A stretch of 64,000 bases of DNA, taken from NCBI RefSeq assembly GCF_022538115.1, contig NZ_JAKZAL010000007.1:171602-235601 (forward strand), in the 5' to 3' direction. The notes below the pieces were generated by a model. The model was not told where the DNA came from. It saw only the letters and a program-made list of their open reading frames with translations, and ran no database searches. The position numbers and the translations under genes were made by a program. Source of the DNA: Cognataquiflexum rubidum. GTDB lineage: Bacteria; Bacteroidota; Bacteroidia; Cytophagales; Cyclobacteriaceae. Positions 32,219-41,617 of this stretch are shown here, one piece after another (positions within the stretch are counted from its first letter, which is position 1; every line of letters begins with the position of its first letter).

Positions 32219-34471
32219 ATGTTTACAAAAAAGAATTCATTTTTGTTTTTGGGTTTGGCAATGTTGATGACCTTGATCATCGCGCTGTTTAGGCCAACTG
32301 TCCTTTTTGACTATGATTTTGAAAGTTTTTTTCCCCAAGAAGATCAAGAACTTGCCTTTTATCAGGATTTCAGAAGCAGGTTTGAAAATGACAATGATTA
32401 CCTGCTGATAGCATTGGGCCGCAATCCGGATATCTTTGATTCTGCTTTTTTAGCTGCCGCAAATTCGTTTAATGAAAACCTCAAAAGGCTGGATAAGGTG
32501 GAAAAGACTGTTTCTCTTTTGGATTTGGAGGAACCTGTAGTAAACCCATTCGGCATCCGTTATCGGAAAATTTTGGATTGGGATAATCAGGAATCTTTAA
32601 ATGTTTCAAAGGGGACAATCCTTGGCAGCTCAAGCCAATGGAAAGGTAATCTTGTAAATGAAAGGGGCAATCACCTTTTGATCATTCTGAAAAACCAACA
32701 GCGAATCAGTAAAGAGGACGGCGATTTGTTGTACTTAGAAATTAAAAAACTGGTAGGGAATTCAGGACTCAGTGAGTATCATATTGCCGGAAAAATCAGG
32801 GCTCAGGGAGAATTTGTCCAACTGATGCAGAAGGAGTTTGCTTTCTTTTTGGGAATATCAGTTTTGCTGATCGTTTTGTTACTGATCGCTATCTTCAGGA
32901 CTTGGTGGGGAGTTTTGGTTCCTTTGGTGGTTTTGGTTTTTGGGATTGTTTGGACAATAGCACTGTCACTGTATTTCGGAAAACCGCTTGACGTGATGTC
33001 TGTAATGCAGCCCACAATTTTGGCGGTGGTTGGCTTGGCGGCTCTTATCCATTTTTTTAACCATTATTTGACACAAATCAGAAATGGACGCCAAAAAGAT
33101 GAGGCGATCCAAAAATCATTTTCTGAGCTGAGTCTGGCTGTATTTCTAACAAGCTTCACCACGGCTTTGGGTTTCGTTTCGCTTTATTTTACCAATATTC
33201 CGAGTTTAAAGTCTTTCGGACTATTTACAGGAATCGGGGTAATGCTGATGTTTTTTGCGGTGATATTGATAGCCCCCGGGATGTTGTATTTGCTTACCCC
33301 GTTCAAAGTGACCGAAAATGATTCTTTTTCCATTATGTGGAGAAAAGGAATGGGAAAAGCTTTTCTTTGGACTATAGCTCATTCAAAATCAATTTTTTGG
33401 GTTTTTCTGTTCGTCACGATGGTGTCAGGCTTTGGGCTGTCCCAGCTCCAAGTAAATGGATATATTTTGGATGATTTGCCCGAAAATAATTCGCTGAAAG
33501 GGGAATTTGAATTTTTTGATAAGGAGTTTGGAGGATCCAAGCCATTGGAAATTTCTTTGGAAAAAGGGCCTGAAGCTTCTGATTTGATGCAATTTGAGGT
33601 GTTGAAAGAACAGGAAAAACTGGAGAATTTTGTAAAAGAGACTTTTGCCACTTCTACCATGGTCTCACCTTTGGCTTTGGCTAAAAGCTTGAACAAAGCC
33701 ACCAACGGAGGTAATGAAAAGGCTTATACCATCCCCTCCAAAGGGCAGCTTAAGCGAATTTTGCCTTATCTCGAAAAGGCCATTGAAACCATACCGGTTC
33801 AGATTCTTTCTTCTGATCTTAAATCCGGCCGGATTTCAACCCGAACAGAAGACATGGGAAGTCTCGAATCAGGAAGGATGAAAACCAAACTTGCGCAGTT
33901 TTTGGAAACAGAAATCAACTCCGAACTCTTGAAGGTCAGGATCACAGGTACTTCTCATCTGATCGATATCAGCCACGAAAGCGTCACCTCGCAAATGGCA
34001 AAGGGGCTTGGATTTGCCTTTGTCATTGTGGCTTTGATAGTTGGGTTTTTGTTTAGGTCTTGGAAAATGGCCATTGTGGCGTTAGTACCCAATATTATTC
34101 CGCTAATTTGGGTTTGTGGAATCATGTACCTTTTTGGAATTGAACTCAAACTTACCACGGCAATCATTTTTACAGTTGCTTTTGGTATCGCGGTAGATGA
34201 TACCATTCATTTTTTGACAAAGTTGAATGGGGAATTGAATAAAGGGAGATCTTGGCTTTATGCTATCAAAAGAACCTATTTGGAAACTGGCAAGGCAATC
34301 ATACTCACTACCCTTGTTTTGGTTTTTGGATTCTCCATATTGACTCTGAGTGAGTTTGGAGTTACTTTTTATTCGGGGTTATTGATTAGCACAGCATTGG
34401 TTTTTGCTTTGCTTGCCGATTTGATTTTGCTTCCGGTTTTATTGGTTACATTAAAAAAGAAGATTCATTGA
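32219..34471 (+). CDS. MMPL/RND-superfamily exporter
   Basis: This 750-residue inner-membrane protein has two matching halves, each with one helix, a large extracytoplasmic loop and five further helices. Helix-rich blocks lie at about 5-25, 205-350, 385-405 and 595-745. The segments DVMSVMQPTILAVVGLAALIHFFNHY and LTTAIIFTVAFGIAVDDTIHFLTKLN are the conserved fourth-helix motifs, the latter with the Asp pair used in proton coupling. This form, with about 12 helices, exports lipids or hopanoid-like compounds in other bacteria; the substrate here is unknown. A promoter-like TATCTTTC precedes the start. It converges with the EEP gene with 6 bases between stops. Confidence 0.9.
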   Translation: MFTKKNSFLFLGLAMLMTLIIALFRPTVLFDYDFESFFPQEDQELAFYQDFRSRFENDNDYLLIALGRNPDIFDSAFLAAANSFNENLKRLDKVEKTVSLLDLEEPVVNPFGIRYRKILDWDNQESLNVSKGTILGSSSQWKGNLVNERGNHLLIILKNQQRISKEDGDLLYLEIKKLVGNSGLSEYHIAGKIRAQGEFVQLMQKEFAFFLGISVLLIVLLLIAIFRTWWGVLVPLVVLVFGIVWTIALSLYFGKPLDVMSVMQPTILAVVGLAALIHFFNHYLTQIRNGRQKDEAIQKSFSELSLAVFLTSFTTALGFVSLYFTNIPSLKSFGLFTGIGVMLMFFAVILIAPGMLYLLTPFKVTENDSFSIMWRKGMGKAFLWTIAHSKSIFWVFLFVTMVSGFGLSQLQVNGYILDDLPENNSLKGEFEFFDKEFGGSKPLEISLEKGPEASDLMQFEVLKEQEKLENFVKETFATSTMVSPLALAKSLNKATNGGNEKAYTIPSKGQLKRILPYLEKAIETIPVQILSSDLKSGRISTRTEDMGSLESGRMKTKLAQFLETEINSELLKVRITGTSHLIDISHESVTSQMAKGLGFAFVIVALIVGFLFRSWKMAIVALVPNIIPLIWVCGIMYLFGIELKLTTAIIFTVAFGIAVDDTIHFLTKLNGELNKGRSWLYAIKRTYLETGKAIILTTLVLVFGFSILTLSEFGVTFYSGLLISTALVFALLADLILLPVLLVTLKKKIH

Positions 34472-34477
34472 AATTTT

Positions 34478-35551
34478 TTATTCTTCGGTGGAGAGAGGTT
34501 TAATGTTCGGTTTATCCAACGAAAAAATAGCTGAAACCGGATAATGATCTGAATAGTCTACCTCTGAATGGGTTTTGAAATCTAAAATGCCCAAATCCTG
34601 ATCATAAAAAATATTATCTATCCTTAGAAAGAAAAGTACCTTATTGTAAGTAAAACCAAATCCCTTTCCAGCTTTTTCAAAACCATTGTCCATGATATTA
34701 CGAAGGGTAAAATAAGTGTAACTGTAAGGAACATCGTTGAAATCTCCAACCAGAATATTTGGATAGGGACTGTTTTCCATATGTTCCATCAAAATTTCCA
34801 ATTGGGAAGCCCTTGCCACCTGACCTCTCTTTAATTTCCTTAAAGTTTGCCGGTAATTTTCTTTTATTCCTTCGAAATCACTAAGACCATCAGAAGGGAT
34901 GTTCATTGACTCCAAATGGACATTGTAGATCCTGAAAGTGTCTTTTTCCACCTTGATATCAGCAAAAATTATCCCGTTGGTGCTCCTCGAATCCAAAACA
35001 ACACCTTCATTAACAATCGGATACCTACTGAATATAGCCATTCCAAAAGTGCTTGATTTGGGATTTCCCTGAATCACCTGATAAAAGTGGTTGTATCCGG
35101 TTTCTTTTCCGAGCTGTTTGAGGGTGTTTCTGGAAGGTGTTGTCGGATCATGATAAAATTCCTGAAAACACTTGACGTCAGATGGATTTTCTTTGAGCCA
35201 TTGGATCAGGTTTTTGGAGATGCTGCTTTTACCATCTCCGTTTTTGTTATAGCTAAACATGTGGACATTGTAGCTCAAAACGGATAGGCCTTTTTCAACT
35301 TCCGGTTCTGTCCTTAACTGGATAGTCACCCCGACAAACTTCCATCCAATTACCAGAGCCACCAAAGGCAACAGCGCCAGTTTTCTTTTTGCAAAAACCA
35401 AAGCAATAAACAAAACCCCGTTGATGACAAGTAAAAGAGGTATGGTGAGTGTCGCTAAACCTACGTAGGGAAAATATTCAGGAGAAATGTAAACACTAAA
35501 AAACAAAGCCAATGAAACCAAAAAAAAGAAGGAAGTAAGAAATCTTATCAT
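34478..35551 (-). CDS. Membrane-anchored endonuclease/exonuclease/phosphatase family protein
   Basis: This is a 357-residue protein. The first 80 residues hold about three membrane helices (FLTSFFFLVSLALFFSVY, LATLTIPLLLVINGVLFIALV, LALLPLVALVIGWKF). Then follows the EEP fold with VLSYNVHMFSYN (metal and catalytic Asn region), FQEFYHD (Glu ligand), YNVHLES (about 200), VGDFNDVPYS (Asp/Asn pair, about 270-279) and SDHYPVSAIF (final Asp-His). The active site is complete, and the domain probably faces the periplasm. Substrates in this family include nucleic acids, phosphoinositides and sphingomyelin. A promoter lies at 35570-35601. Confidence 0.88.
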   Translation of the reverse strand: MIRFLTSFFFLVSLALFFSVYISPEYFPYVGLATLTIPLLLVINGVLFIALVFAKRKLALLPLVALVIGWKFVGVTIQLRTEPEVEKGLSVLSYNVHMFSYNKNGDGKSSISKNLIQWLKENPSDVKCFQEFYHDPTTPSRNTLKQLGKETGYNHFYQVIQGNPKSSTFGMAIFSRYPIVNEGVVLDSRSTNGIIFADIKVEKDTFRIYNVHLESMNIPSDGLSDFEGIKENYRQTLRKLKRGQVARASQLEILMEHMENSPYPNILVGDFNDVPYSYTYFTLRNIMDNGFEKAGKGFGFTYNKVLFFLRIDNIFYDQDLGILDFKTHSEVDYSDHYPVSAIFSLDKPNIKPLSTEE

Positions 35552-35569
35552 TGGCTAGAATAATTTTTG

Positions 35570-35601
35570 GCGAAAATATAAGGAATTCGATCCTATTCCA
35601 A
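35570..35601 (-). promoter_or_regulatory. Predicted promoter of the EEP-family gene
   Basis: On the minus strand TTTG (35601-35598), a 20-base spacer and TATTTTCG (35577-35570, one mismatch) end 18 bases before the ATG. Confidence 0.45.
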
Positions 35602-35669
35602 ATAGATATTGGGGGTAACCAAAGTAACAGCCATGTAAGTAAACCGATTAATTTGATACCCCCAATCTT

Positions 35670-37013
35670 TTACTTTATCAGGATAAGTTCACTTTGTGGT
35701 TCCATCAAATACCTCGCCCCATCTTTGGTGACTACGGCGGTTTCTTCTACAGACATGGTTTTTGTTCCGGTTTCAGGCAATTTCCAGGCGTGGAAACCAT
35801 CAAATGCGAAAAGCATGCCTTCTTTCAAGGGTTTCATAGCAGCAGGCCTGACAGAAGGGTCAGGAAGAAGTCCTCCTCCGAGATTTGGTCCGATGTCGTG
35901 TGCAACATAGCCCACGGGATGTCCGGTGCTCCACATGACCGGCTCTGAACCACGCTCCGCCATCCAGTCTCTTTGTGCTTTATCCACTTGATATCCCAAG
36001 ACACCAGGCCTCATGGCTTCAAGTGCAATCCTATTTCCTCCGATTGAAGATTCAAAATAAAACTGAACAGAATCCGGTGCTTTTGTTTCCCCTTCCCTCA
36101 GTACATATGCAAACCGTTGGATGTCCGATACCCACATATCATATACTCTGATACCAAAATCCGTCTGAATGACATCACCCGGCATGATGACTTTGTCGGT
36201 AGAGTGGGAGTGGCCACGGTCTGGTCCTGAATTGACGTTTGGATTTTGGTCAGGTGACCAACCATCTTTGACACCATACTCTTCCATTTTTTTCTTCAAA
36301 AATCTCGCAATATCCGCATCAGTGCTTTTTCCGGGAATGACGCTGGCGTAGGCTTCATATTGCCATTTGGAAGTCAGTATGGCTGCTTTGGTCATTATTT
36401 CGACTTCTGCAGGGAGTTTGACAGAAAGCCATTCATAGATCAGGTCATCAGCGCTTACCAATTTTCCTGCTTCCGGACCCATAGCCTCTTCCAAAGTTTT
36501 TCTTTGGGTAAAACTCAATCCATCAGCCAATTCATTTTCAAAGGAACTGTTTATGGCTATTTTCTGAAATTGCCTTGCTTTGATATATTCTGAAGCATCG
36601 GCGATTGCCGAATTGCCTCTTTGGACCGGGATCACTTCGTCATGTATTTTGAGATCTGCCAGGGCAGTAGCTTCCCCTATGGGGCAAAAAACCACTGATT
36701 TGACATTTTCTCCATCGAGATAAAATAAAAATAAAGCCTGTCCTCCGGCATTTTCTCCCCCGATGTGATGGGCGATCGGGTCATTGTTATTTTCTCTGCA
36801 AAGAATAATCCAAGCATCAGTACCGGCGGTTTTCATTGCCTCGGGTAATAATTTTTGGATTCTTTCTTTCCGGATTTCAGGCCATGGGCTAGGTCCTGAA
36901 AATGGATTTTCAAAAGTTTCTGTCTTAGGTGATTCAGGTTGGCAAGAAATCAGAAAAAACAAAATGATGATTGCTAAATACGGGGAAATGAAATTTCTAA
37001 TATTGTTTGACAT
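35670..37013 (-). CDS. M24 family metallopeptidase (Xaa-Pro aminopeptidase-like) lipoprotein
   Basis: The protein has 447 residues. A lipoprotein signal ends in FLISC (Cys24). The N-terminal domain (about 45-190) is the creatinase-type non-catalytic fold. The pita-bread catalytic domain follows, with metal ligands in QTDFGIRVYDMWVSDIQRF (two Asp), HPVGYVAHDIGP (His), a Glu in GMLFAFDG-type position and EETAVVTKDGARYL (Glu). The Asp/His/Glu set looks intact, although LFAFDGFHAW replaces the common FxxEPG segment. It probably removes residues from proline-containing peptides at the outer envelope. It is a single minus-strand gene. Confidence 0.85.
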   Translation of the reverse strand: MSNNIRNFISPYLAIIILFFLISCQPESPKTETFENPFSGPSPWPEIRKERIQKLLPEAMKTAGTDAWIILCRENNNDPIAHHIGGENAGGQALFLFYLDGENVKSVVFCPIGEATALADLKIHDEVIPVQRGNSAIADASEYIKARQFQKIAINSSFENELADGLSFTQRKTLEEAMGPEAGKLVSADDLIYEWLSVKLPAEVEIMTKAAILTSKWQYEAYASVIPGKSTDADIARFLKKKMEEYGVKDGWSPDQNPNVNSGPDRGHSHSTDKVIMPGDVIQTDFGIRVYDMWVSDIQRFAYVLREGETKAPDSVQFYFESSIGGNRIALEAMRPGVLGYQVDKAQRDWMAERGSEPVMWSTGHPVGYVAHDIGPNLGGGLLPDPSVRPAAMKPLKEGMLFAFDGFHAWKLPETGTKTMSVEETAVVTKDGARYLMEPQSELILIK

Positions 37014-37189
37014 GATTTTGAATTGGGATTTGGTAAAAGGTCTGGAAATTAGTCACACATGAAGAAAATAAAAAGCCTTTTTTAATTCTTTGGATTTTAT
37101 TTATGGCAATCCGGTTTTTTTCAATGGTTTGGTCCTGATTGACAATATGAAAAGGGTCAGCTTAATTAGGATATAGGCTTTGATTTGGT

Positions 37190-37217
37190 TTTGTTGAAAA
37201 AAAAATAATTATCTTCG
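37190..37217 (+). promoter_or_regulatory. Predicted promoter of the DUF2911 gene
   Basis: TTTG (37190-37193), a short 16-base spacer and TATCTTCG (37210-37217, one mismatch to TAnnTTTG) end 20 bases before the ATG at 37238. The spacer is shorter than usual, so the call is modest. Confidence 0.4.
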
Positions 37218-37237
37218 AACCGTAAAACTACAACTTT

Positions 37238-37813
37238 ATGAAAAAATCAAACTTGTTCACCTTAGCTGTTTTCTCTGCAACAACCTTGTTTTTTGCAGGT
37301 TGCGGAGCAGAAAAAAGCGCAGAGACCACCGTAACAGAAGAAGTCGCCGCTGAAGAAAAAACTGCTTCTGAAGAAAGACCCAGTCCATTGAGAACTTTGG
37401 AGGGAAACGTTGGGGCTTCAAAATTAATGGTTCAATACGGTGCACCTTCCATTAAAGGCAGAGTCGTATGGGGCGATTTGGTACCCTACAATGAAGTATG
37501 GAGAACAGGAGCCAATGAGGCTACTTATGTGGATTTCAGCACGGATGTTACAGTAGAAGGACAACCTTTGAAAGCAGGAAGATATTCTTTGTTTACCATA
37601 CCAAAGGCTTCCGGGGCATGGACAGTCATTTTCAATTCTGAATGGAATCTGGAGCATGGTCATTTTCAATATAAGGAAGAAAATGATGTGCTTCGCGTAG
37701 AATCTACGCCTGAATGGGTAGAGGAAAGCCAAGAACAACTTTCTTTAGCAATTGAATCTCCGGGAATAGTGGTGAGATGGGAAAAGCTAAAACTTCCTAT
37801 AGCTATTCAGTAA
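37238..37813 (+). CDS. DUF2911 lipoprotein
   Basis: This is a 191-residue lipoprotein with signal MKKSNLFTLAVFSATTLFFAGC (Cys22). A short acidic, alanine-rich linker (VTEEVAAEEKTASEER) precedes the DUF2911 domain. That domain is marked by VQYGAPSIKGRVVWGDLVPYNEVWRTGANEATYVDFSTDV (about 67-106), PLKAGRYSLFTIP and WTVIFN. The fold is a compact beta sandwich of unknown role, common in Bacteroidota and often multi-copy. The gene has its own promoter and a strong terminator. Confidence 0.92.
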   Translation: MKKSNLFTLAVFSATTLFFAGCGAEKSAETTVTEEVAAEEKTASEERPSPLRTLEGNVGASKLMVQYGAPSIKGRVVWGDLVPYNEVWRTGANEATYVDFSTDVTVEGQPLKAGRYSLFTIPKASGAWTVIFNSEWNLEHGHFQYKEENDVLRVESTPEWVEESQEQLSLAIESPGIVVRWEKLKLPIAIQ

Positions 37814-37827
37814 TTTTTGGTTTCCCT

Positions 37828-37864
37828 AAAAAGACCCTGTTGAATTTTTGACGGGGTCTTTTTT
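37828..37864 (+). terminator. Hairpin terminator after the DUF2911 gene
   Basis: AAAAAGACCCTGT (37828-37840) and ACGGGGTCTTTTTT (37851-37864) pair with one mismatch around a 10-base loop, ending in six T's. Confidence 0.8.
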
Positions 37865-37929
37865 GTACATTTTTTTTTCAAATCGCACTCAATTGGTTAA
37901 ACAAACAATGCCTTTTCAATTTTAATTGT

Positions 37930-40353
37930 ATGAAATACTTTGGGTTTTCCCTTGTTTTCCTGATCACTCTTGGATTGGGTATTGCACTTTCAATCCAGTT
38001 TGGTTCTATTCCACCGATCGGGAAGTTGATGGATCCCAATCATGGATTCTGGCAAAATTCATACAGCGAGGACATGGATTTTGAGGAAGAGCTTGATCTC
38101 AAAAATCTTAGAAACAAGGTTAAGGTGATTTATGATGAGAATCTTATACCCCATATTTTTGCTGACAATGAGAAAGATTTGTATAGGGTTCAAGGTTACA
38201 TCACGGCCAAACACAGACTCTGGCAAATGGAATTCCAAACGATGGCTGCTGCAGGAAGGATTTCAGAAATTATTGGTCCGATGGCCATAGAGTTGGACCG
38301 GATGACACGAAGAAAAGGATTGGCTTTTGCGGCTGAGACTTCCCTCCAATATATCCAAAAAGAACACCCTGATACTTATGAATTGGTCGAGGCCTATGCT
38401 GATGGGGTAAATCAATACATAGAAAGTTTGAATGCCGCTGAGTTACCCATTGAATATAAAATTCTTGATTACAAACCGGAAACATGGAGCGCTTACAAAT
38501 CACTGTTATTGCTGAAATACATGGCTGACATGTTAGTAGGAGACAGGGATTTGGAATATACCAATCTCAGGAATCAGATTGGCCAGGAGATGTTGGATAA
38601 GCTATATCCTGATTTTCCTGAGGAAAATGATCCCGTTATTGAGGCCGAGAGAATTTGGGATTTTGTGCCTTTGGAAGTTTCAAAACCTGACAGTACCGGC
38701 TATCCTGATGCAGATATTTTTGTAAACACCATGCCACAACCTGTGGAAGGAATAGGGTCTAACAATTGGGCGGTATCAGGAACAAAAACAAAAAGTGGCA
38801 ATCCCATCTTGGCCAATGATCCCCACTTGAGTTTGAACTTACCTTCGCTTTGGTATGTGATGCAACTTTCTACTTCGACCCATAGCGTCAAAGGGGCGAC
38901 GTTACCCGGAGCCTTGGGAATTATATCCGGGTTCAATCAGGATATAGCTTGGGGAGTTACCAATGCCACGCGGGATACAAGAGATTGGTACGCCATTCAG
39001 TTTAAAGACGAAAGCAGGACAGAGTACCTGTATGATGATGTTTGGGTAAAAAGCACTTTTCGAATTGAAGAGATTAAAGTCAAAGGACAAAGCACCTATT
39101 TGGATACTGTAGTATATACGCATCATGGACCTGTAGTTTATGATAAAACCTTCAGGCCTGACCGCAAGGATGTTAATTTTTCTCTGAAATGGACAGCCCA
39201 TTTGGAGTCAAACGAACAAAAAACCTTCCTTTTGCTCAATAAAGGAAAGAATCATGATGACTACATCAATGCATTGAACCATTATACTTCCCCTGCCCAA
39301 AACTTTGTATTTGCCTCAAAAGATGGTGATATCGCCATGAAAGTTCAGGGCAGATTTCCGCTGAAATGGGAAGGTCAAGGAAAGTTTTTGATGGATGGGA
39401 AAAACCCGGATTTTGAATGGAAGGGATTTATTCCAAATGAGCATAATCCATCGACGCTGAATCCGGTTCGTGAGTTTGTTTCCTCTGCCAACCAACATTC
39501 AGTCGATCCCTCTTATCCATACTATATGTTTGACCACAGTTTTGAGCATTATCGGAACAGGAGATTGAATGATCGACTTCAAGAAATGAATCAGATGACA
39601 GCCCAGGATATGATGGCGCTTCAGTTTGACAATTTTCACCTTCATGCTGCTGAGGCACTTCCTGTCATGCTTAGCTTGATGGACTCTACAGAAATCAATC
39701 AATTAGATGAAATGGGGATTAAGTACCTGAGTCAATTGAAGAAGTGGAATTTTTATGCATTTCCGAATCAAGAGGAGCCTACACTGTTTCATGTTTGGTG
39801 GGAAAAATTGCATGATGGAGTCTGGTCGAAGTGGAAAACCGAAGGCAAGCCAATTGTATTGCCCAACAAATATCAAACAACCAAATTATTGTTGAATGAG
39901 CCTGAAAGTGAGATTTTTGACAATCCTGCTACGAGTGAAAAAGAAACTGCTAAATCACTAATTAAGAACTCCTTCTCCGAAATGGTGGAAAAAATAGGAG
40001 AAATTGAAAAAACAGACAAAGATTACACATGGGCAAATTATAAGAAAACTTCCATTTTGCATCTTGTTCCCAATTTCAAATCATTCAGCCACATCAATGT
40101 TTATACAGGTGGAGGCGCGGGGATTTTGAATGCAACGAGCGAGCGAAATGGAGCAAGTTGGAGAATGATAGTAGAAATGGGAGAGGGAGGAGAAGCATTT
40201 GGTATTTATCCGGGTGGACAATCAGGGAATCCGGGGAGTAAATACTACGATAACCTGCTCAAAAAGTGGGCAAATGGAGAGTACGTTGATGTTTCTATTC
40301 AATCGGAGTCTGGAATTTCCAATCCCTTATTTACTACCATTTTTAACAATTGA
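37930..40353 (+). CDS. Penicillin acylase family Ntn-hydrolase
   Basis: This 807-residue precursor has an N-terminal signal or anchor helix (FGFSLVFLITLGLGIALSI). In this family autocatalytic cleavage exposes the nucleophile Ser. Here it is S277 in VEGIGSNNWAVSG, giving an alpha chain of about 275 residues and a beta chain of about 530. The motif DPHLSLNLPSLWYVMQL (about 300-316) follows as expected, and the C-terminal ERNGASWRMIVEMG and YPGGQSGNPGSKYYDN segments are typical. Physiological substrates are often acyl-homoserine lactones or N-acyl amino acids; this cannot be settled from sequence. It is followed after 3 bases by a small membrane protein gene. Confidence 0.93.
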   Translation: MKYFGFSLVFLITLGLGIALSIQFGSIPPIGKLMDPNHGFWQNSYSEDMDFEEELDLKNLRNKVKVIYDENLIPHIFADNEKDLYRVQGYITAKHRLWQMEFQTMAAAGRISEIIGPMAIELDRMTRRKGLAFAAETSLQYIQKEHPDTYELVEAYADGVNQYIESLNAAELPIEYKILDYKPETWSAYKSLLLLKYMADMLVGDRDLEYTNLRNQIGQEMLDKLYPDFPEENDPVIEAERIWDFVPLEVSKPDSTGYPDADIFVNTMPQPVEGIGSNNWAVSGTKTKSGNPILANDPHLSLNLPSLWYVMQLSTSTHSVKGATLPGALGIISGFNQDIAWGVTNATRDTRDWYAIQFKDESRTEYLYDDVWVKSTFRIEEIKVKGQSTYLDTVVYTHHGPVVYDKTFRPDRKDVNFSLKWTAHLESNEQKTFLLLNKGKNHDDYINALNHYTSPAQNFVFASKDGDIAMKVQGRFPLKWEGQGKFLMDGKNPDFEWKGFIPNEHNPSTLNPVREFVSSANQHSVDPSYPYYMFDHSFEHYRNRRLNDRLQEMNQMTAQDMMALQFDNFHLHAAEALPVMLSLMDSTEINQLDEMGIKYLSQLKKWNFYAFPNQEEPTLFHVWWEKLHDGVWSKWKTEGKPIVLPNKYQTTKLLLNEPESEIFDNPATSEKETAKSLIKNSFSEMVEKIGEIEKTDKDYTWANYKKTSILHLVPNFKSFSHINVYTGGGAGILNATSERNGASWRMIVEMGEGGEAFGIYPGGQSGNPGSKYYDNLLKKWANGEYVDVSIQSESGISNPLFTTIFNN

Positions 40354-40356
40354 TTT

Positions 40357-40731
40357 ATGAAAAAATTCTTGGGATTATTTATTCTGGTTTCTCTTCTAGT
40401 GGTTCTTGTGGGTCCTTATGTCCCATATTGGGTTTTGATGATAGGGGTTGCCTTGGCTTCTTTTTTAATCGGCTCAGGAAATTTCTCCTCCTTTCTTAGT
40501 TGTGGCCTATCTTTTGGATTGACTTGGCTGGTACTGAGTTTGTATATTTCGATTATAACAGATTCAGAACTTCCACAAAGAATGTCGAAATTGATGGGAT
40601 TGGAAAATGAAAGTTTGATTTTGATTGGGACAGGAGTTTTAGGATTTATAGTGGGTTCTTTCAGCGGATTGACAGGGGCTATTTTCAGGAGCCTTTTCCA
40701 AAGAAAAAACTCCAAATCAGCATTATCGTAA
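40357..40731 (+). CDS. Four-helix membrane protein of unknown function
   Basis: This 124-residue protein has four hydrophobic segments near residues 4-22, 24-42, 45-65 and 88-110 (FLGLFILVSLLVVLVGPYV, VLMIGVALASFLIGSG, FLSCGLSFGLTWLVLSLYI, LILIGTGVLGFIVGSFSGL) and a basic tail (FQRKNSKSALS). It starts 3 bases after the penicillin acylase stop, so the two are almost certainly co-transcribed. No family is recognised. A role in acylase localisation is possible but only from context. Confidence 0.65.
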   Translation: MKKFLGLFILVSLLVVLVGPYVPYWVLMIGVALASFLIGSGNFSSFLSCGLSFGLTWLVLSLYISIITDSELPQRMSKLMGLENESLILIGTGVLGFIVGSFSGLTGAIFRSLFQRKNSKSALS

Positions 40732-40821
40732 AATTCTGATTCACTTTAAAAATAGAATATTTGTTTCTCAAATCGTGATATCTCTTTTTTATAAAATCGA
40801 GGTCAAAAAGAATGAAATAAT

Positions 40822-40852
40822 TTTGCTTTTACTTTCAATACGAGTACTTTTG
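40822..40852 (+). promoter_or_regulatory. Consensus promoter at the head of the polysaccharide locus
   Basis: TTTG (40822-40825), exactly 19 bases and TACTTTTG (40845-40852) match the Bacteroidota consensus with no mismatch. The ATG of the winged-helix regulator lies 26 bases downstream, at 40879. Confidence 0.75.
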
Positions 40853-40878
40853 TTGCTCGTTTTGTGCAGGATACTTTT

Positions 40879-41385
40879 ATGTTAGATTACCTTATTACGT
40901 CTAAGACTCGCCTAAAACTTTTGGTTAAGTTTTTCAGCAATGCCCAAAATCAGGGGCATTTGAGAGGTCTTGCAGATGAATTTGGAGAATCAACCAACTC
41001 AATAAGGAAAGAGCTAAATCATTTGTCAGAAGCAGGTTTTTTAGTGAAAGTTGCCGATAAAAACAGGATTGAATATCAAGCCAATACGCACCATCCTTTG
41101 TTTTCTAATCTGCAGGATATTATTAGGAATTACCTCGGGTTTGATCGCTTGTTGGAGGCAGTATTAGAAAGAATGGGGGAAGTAAATGAGGTTATTTTGA
41201 CGGGTGATTATGCTCAGGGGATAGATTCGGGTACTATAGAAGTTTTGATTAATGGTGACTCATTGAATGAAAGTTACCTTGAGCACTTGACAGGAAGGAT
41301 TGAGGAATTGATAGACAGAAAAGTAATATTCTGTCTCAATAAGGAAATCAACCCTAAAGACTCCCTGACGCTGTATAAGAGGTAG
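40879..41385 (+). CDS. Winged-helix regulator of the polysaccharide locus
   Basis: The protein has 168 residues from the ATG at 40879; a GTG at 40864 is in frame but lies within a few bases of the expected transcript start. The N-terminal 80 residues form a winged helix (LITSKTRLKLLVKFFSNAQ, then GHLRGLADEFGESTNSIRKELNHLSEAGFLVK). The C-terminal half (EAVLERMGEVNEVILTGDYAQGIDSGTIEVLINGD) resembles a minimal nucleotidyltransferase-like fold without a clear catalytic triad. Proteins of this type often head exopolysaccharide clusters in Bacteroidota, labelled ArsR-like. It is the first gene after the consensus promoter and precedes the export genes. Confidence 0.78.
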   Translation: MLDYLITSKTRLKLLVKFFSNAQNQGHLRGLADEFGESTNSIRKELNHLSEAGFLVKVADKNRIEYQANTHHPLFSNLQDIIRNYLGFDRLLEAVLERMGEVNEVILTGDYAQGIDSGTIEVLINGDSLNESYLEHLTGRIEELIDRKVIFCLNKEINPKDSLTLYKR

Positions 41386-41429
41386 TTTTCACCTCGAAAG
41401 TAGCTCAAATGATACTTTTTGTTTCTAAG

Positions 41430-41465
41430 CACATTAAAAAATGTGACTGAAAGGGCGAAGCTGTG
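41430..41465 (+). promoter_or_regulatory. Hairpin and ops-like element in the leader of the export genes
   Basis: CACAT-TAAAAA-ATGTG (41430-41445) forms a short hairpin. GGGCGAAGCTGTG (41453-41465) resembles the enterobacterial ops pause element GGCGGTAGCGTG used by RfaH. It lies between the regulator gene and the Wza-type gene. Function is inferred only from similarity and position. Confidence 0.3.
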
Positions 41466-41617
41466 TCAACCAACATGAGTTTAAGTCAGGGTTTTACTAA
41501 AAATTTGAATAGTTTGAATTATTTTTCGGGCCGATTATACAACAATAAAAAATATTGAATTCACGAATAGAGATAACCAATCCTTTGTTTTTCCGAACAT
41601 GGGCTAATATTTTCAAA

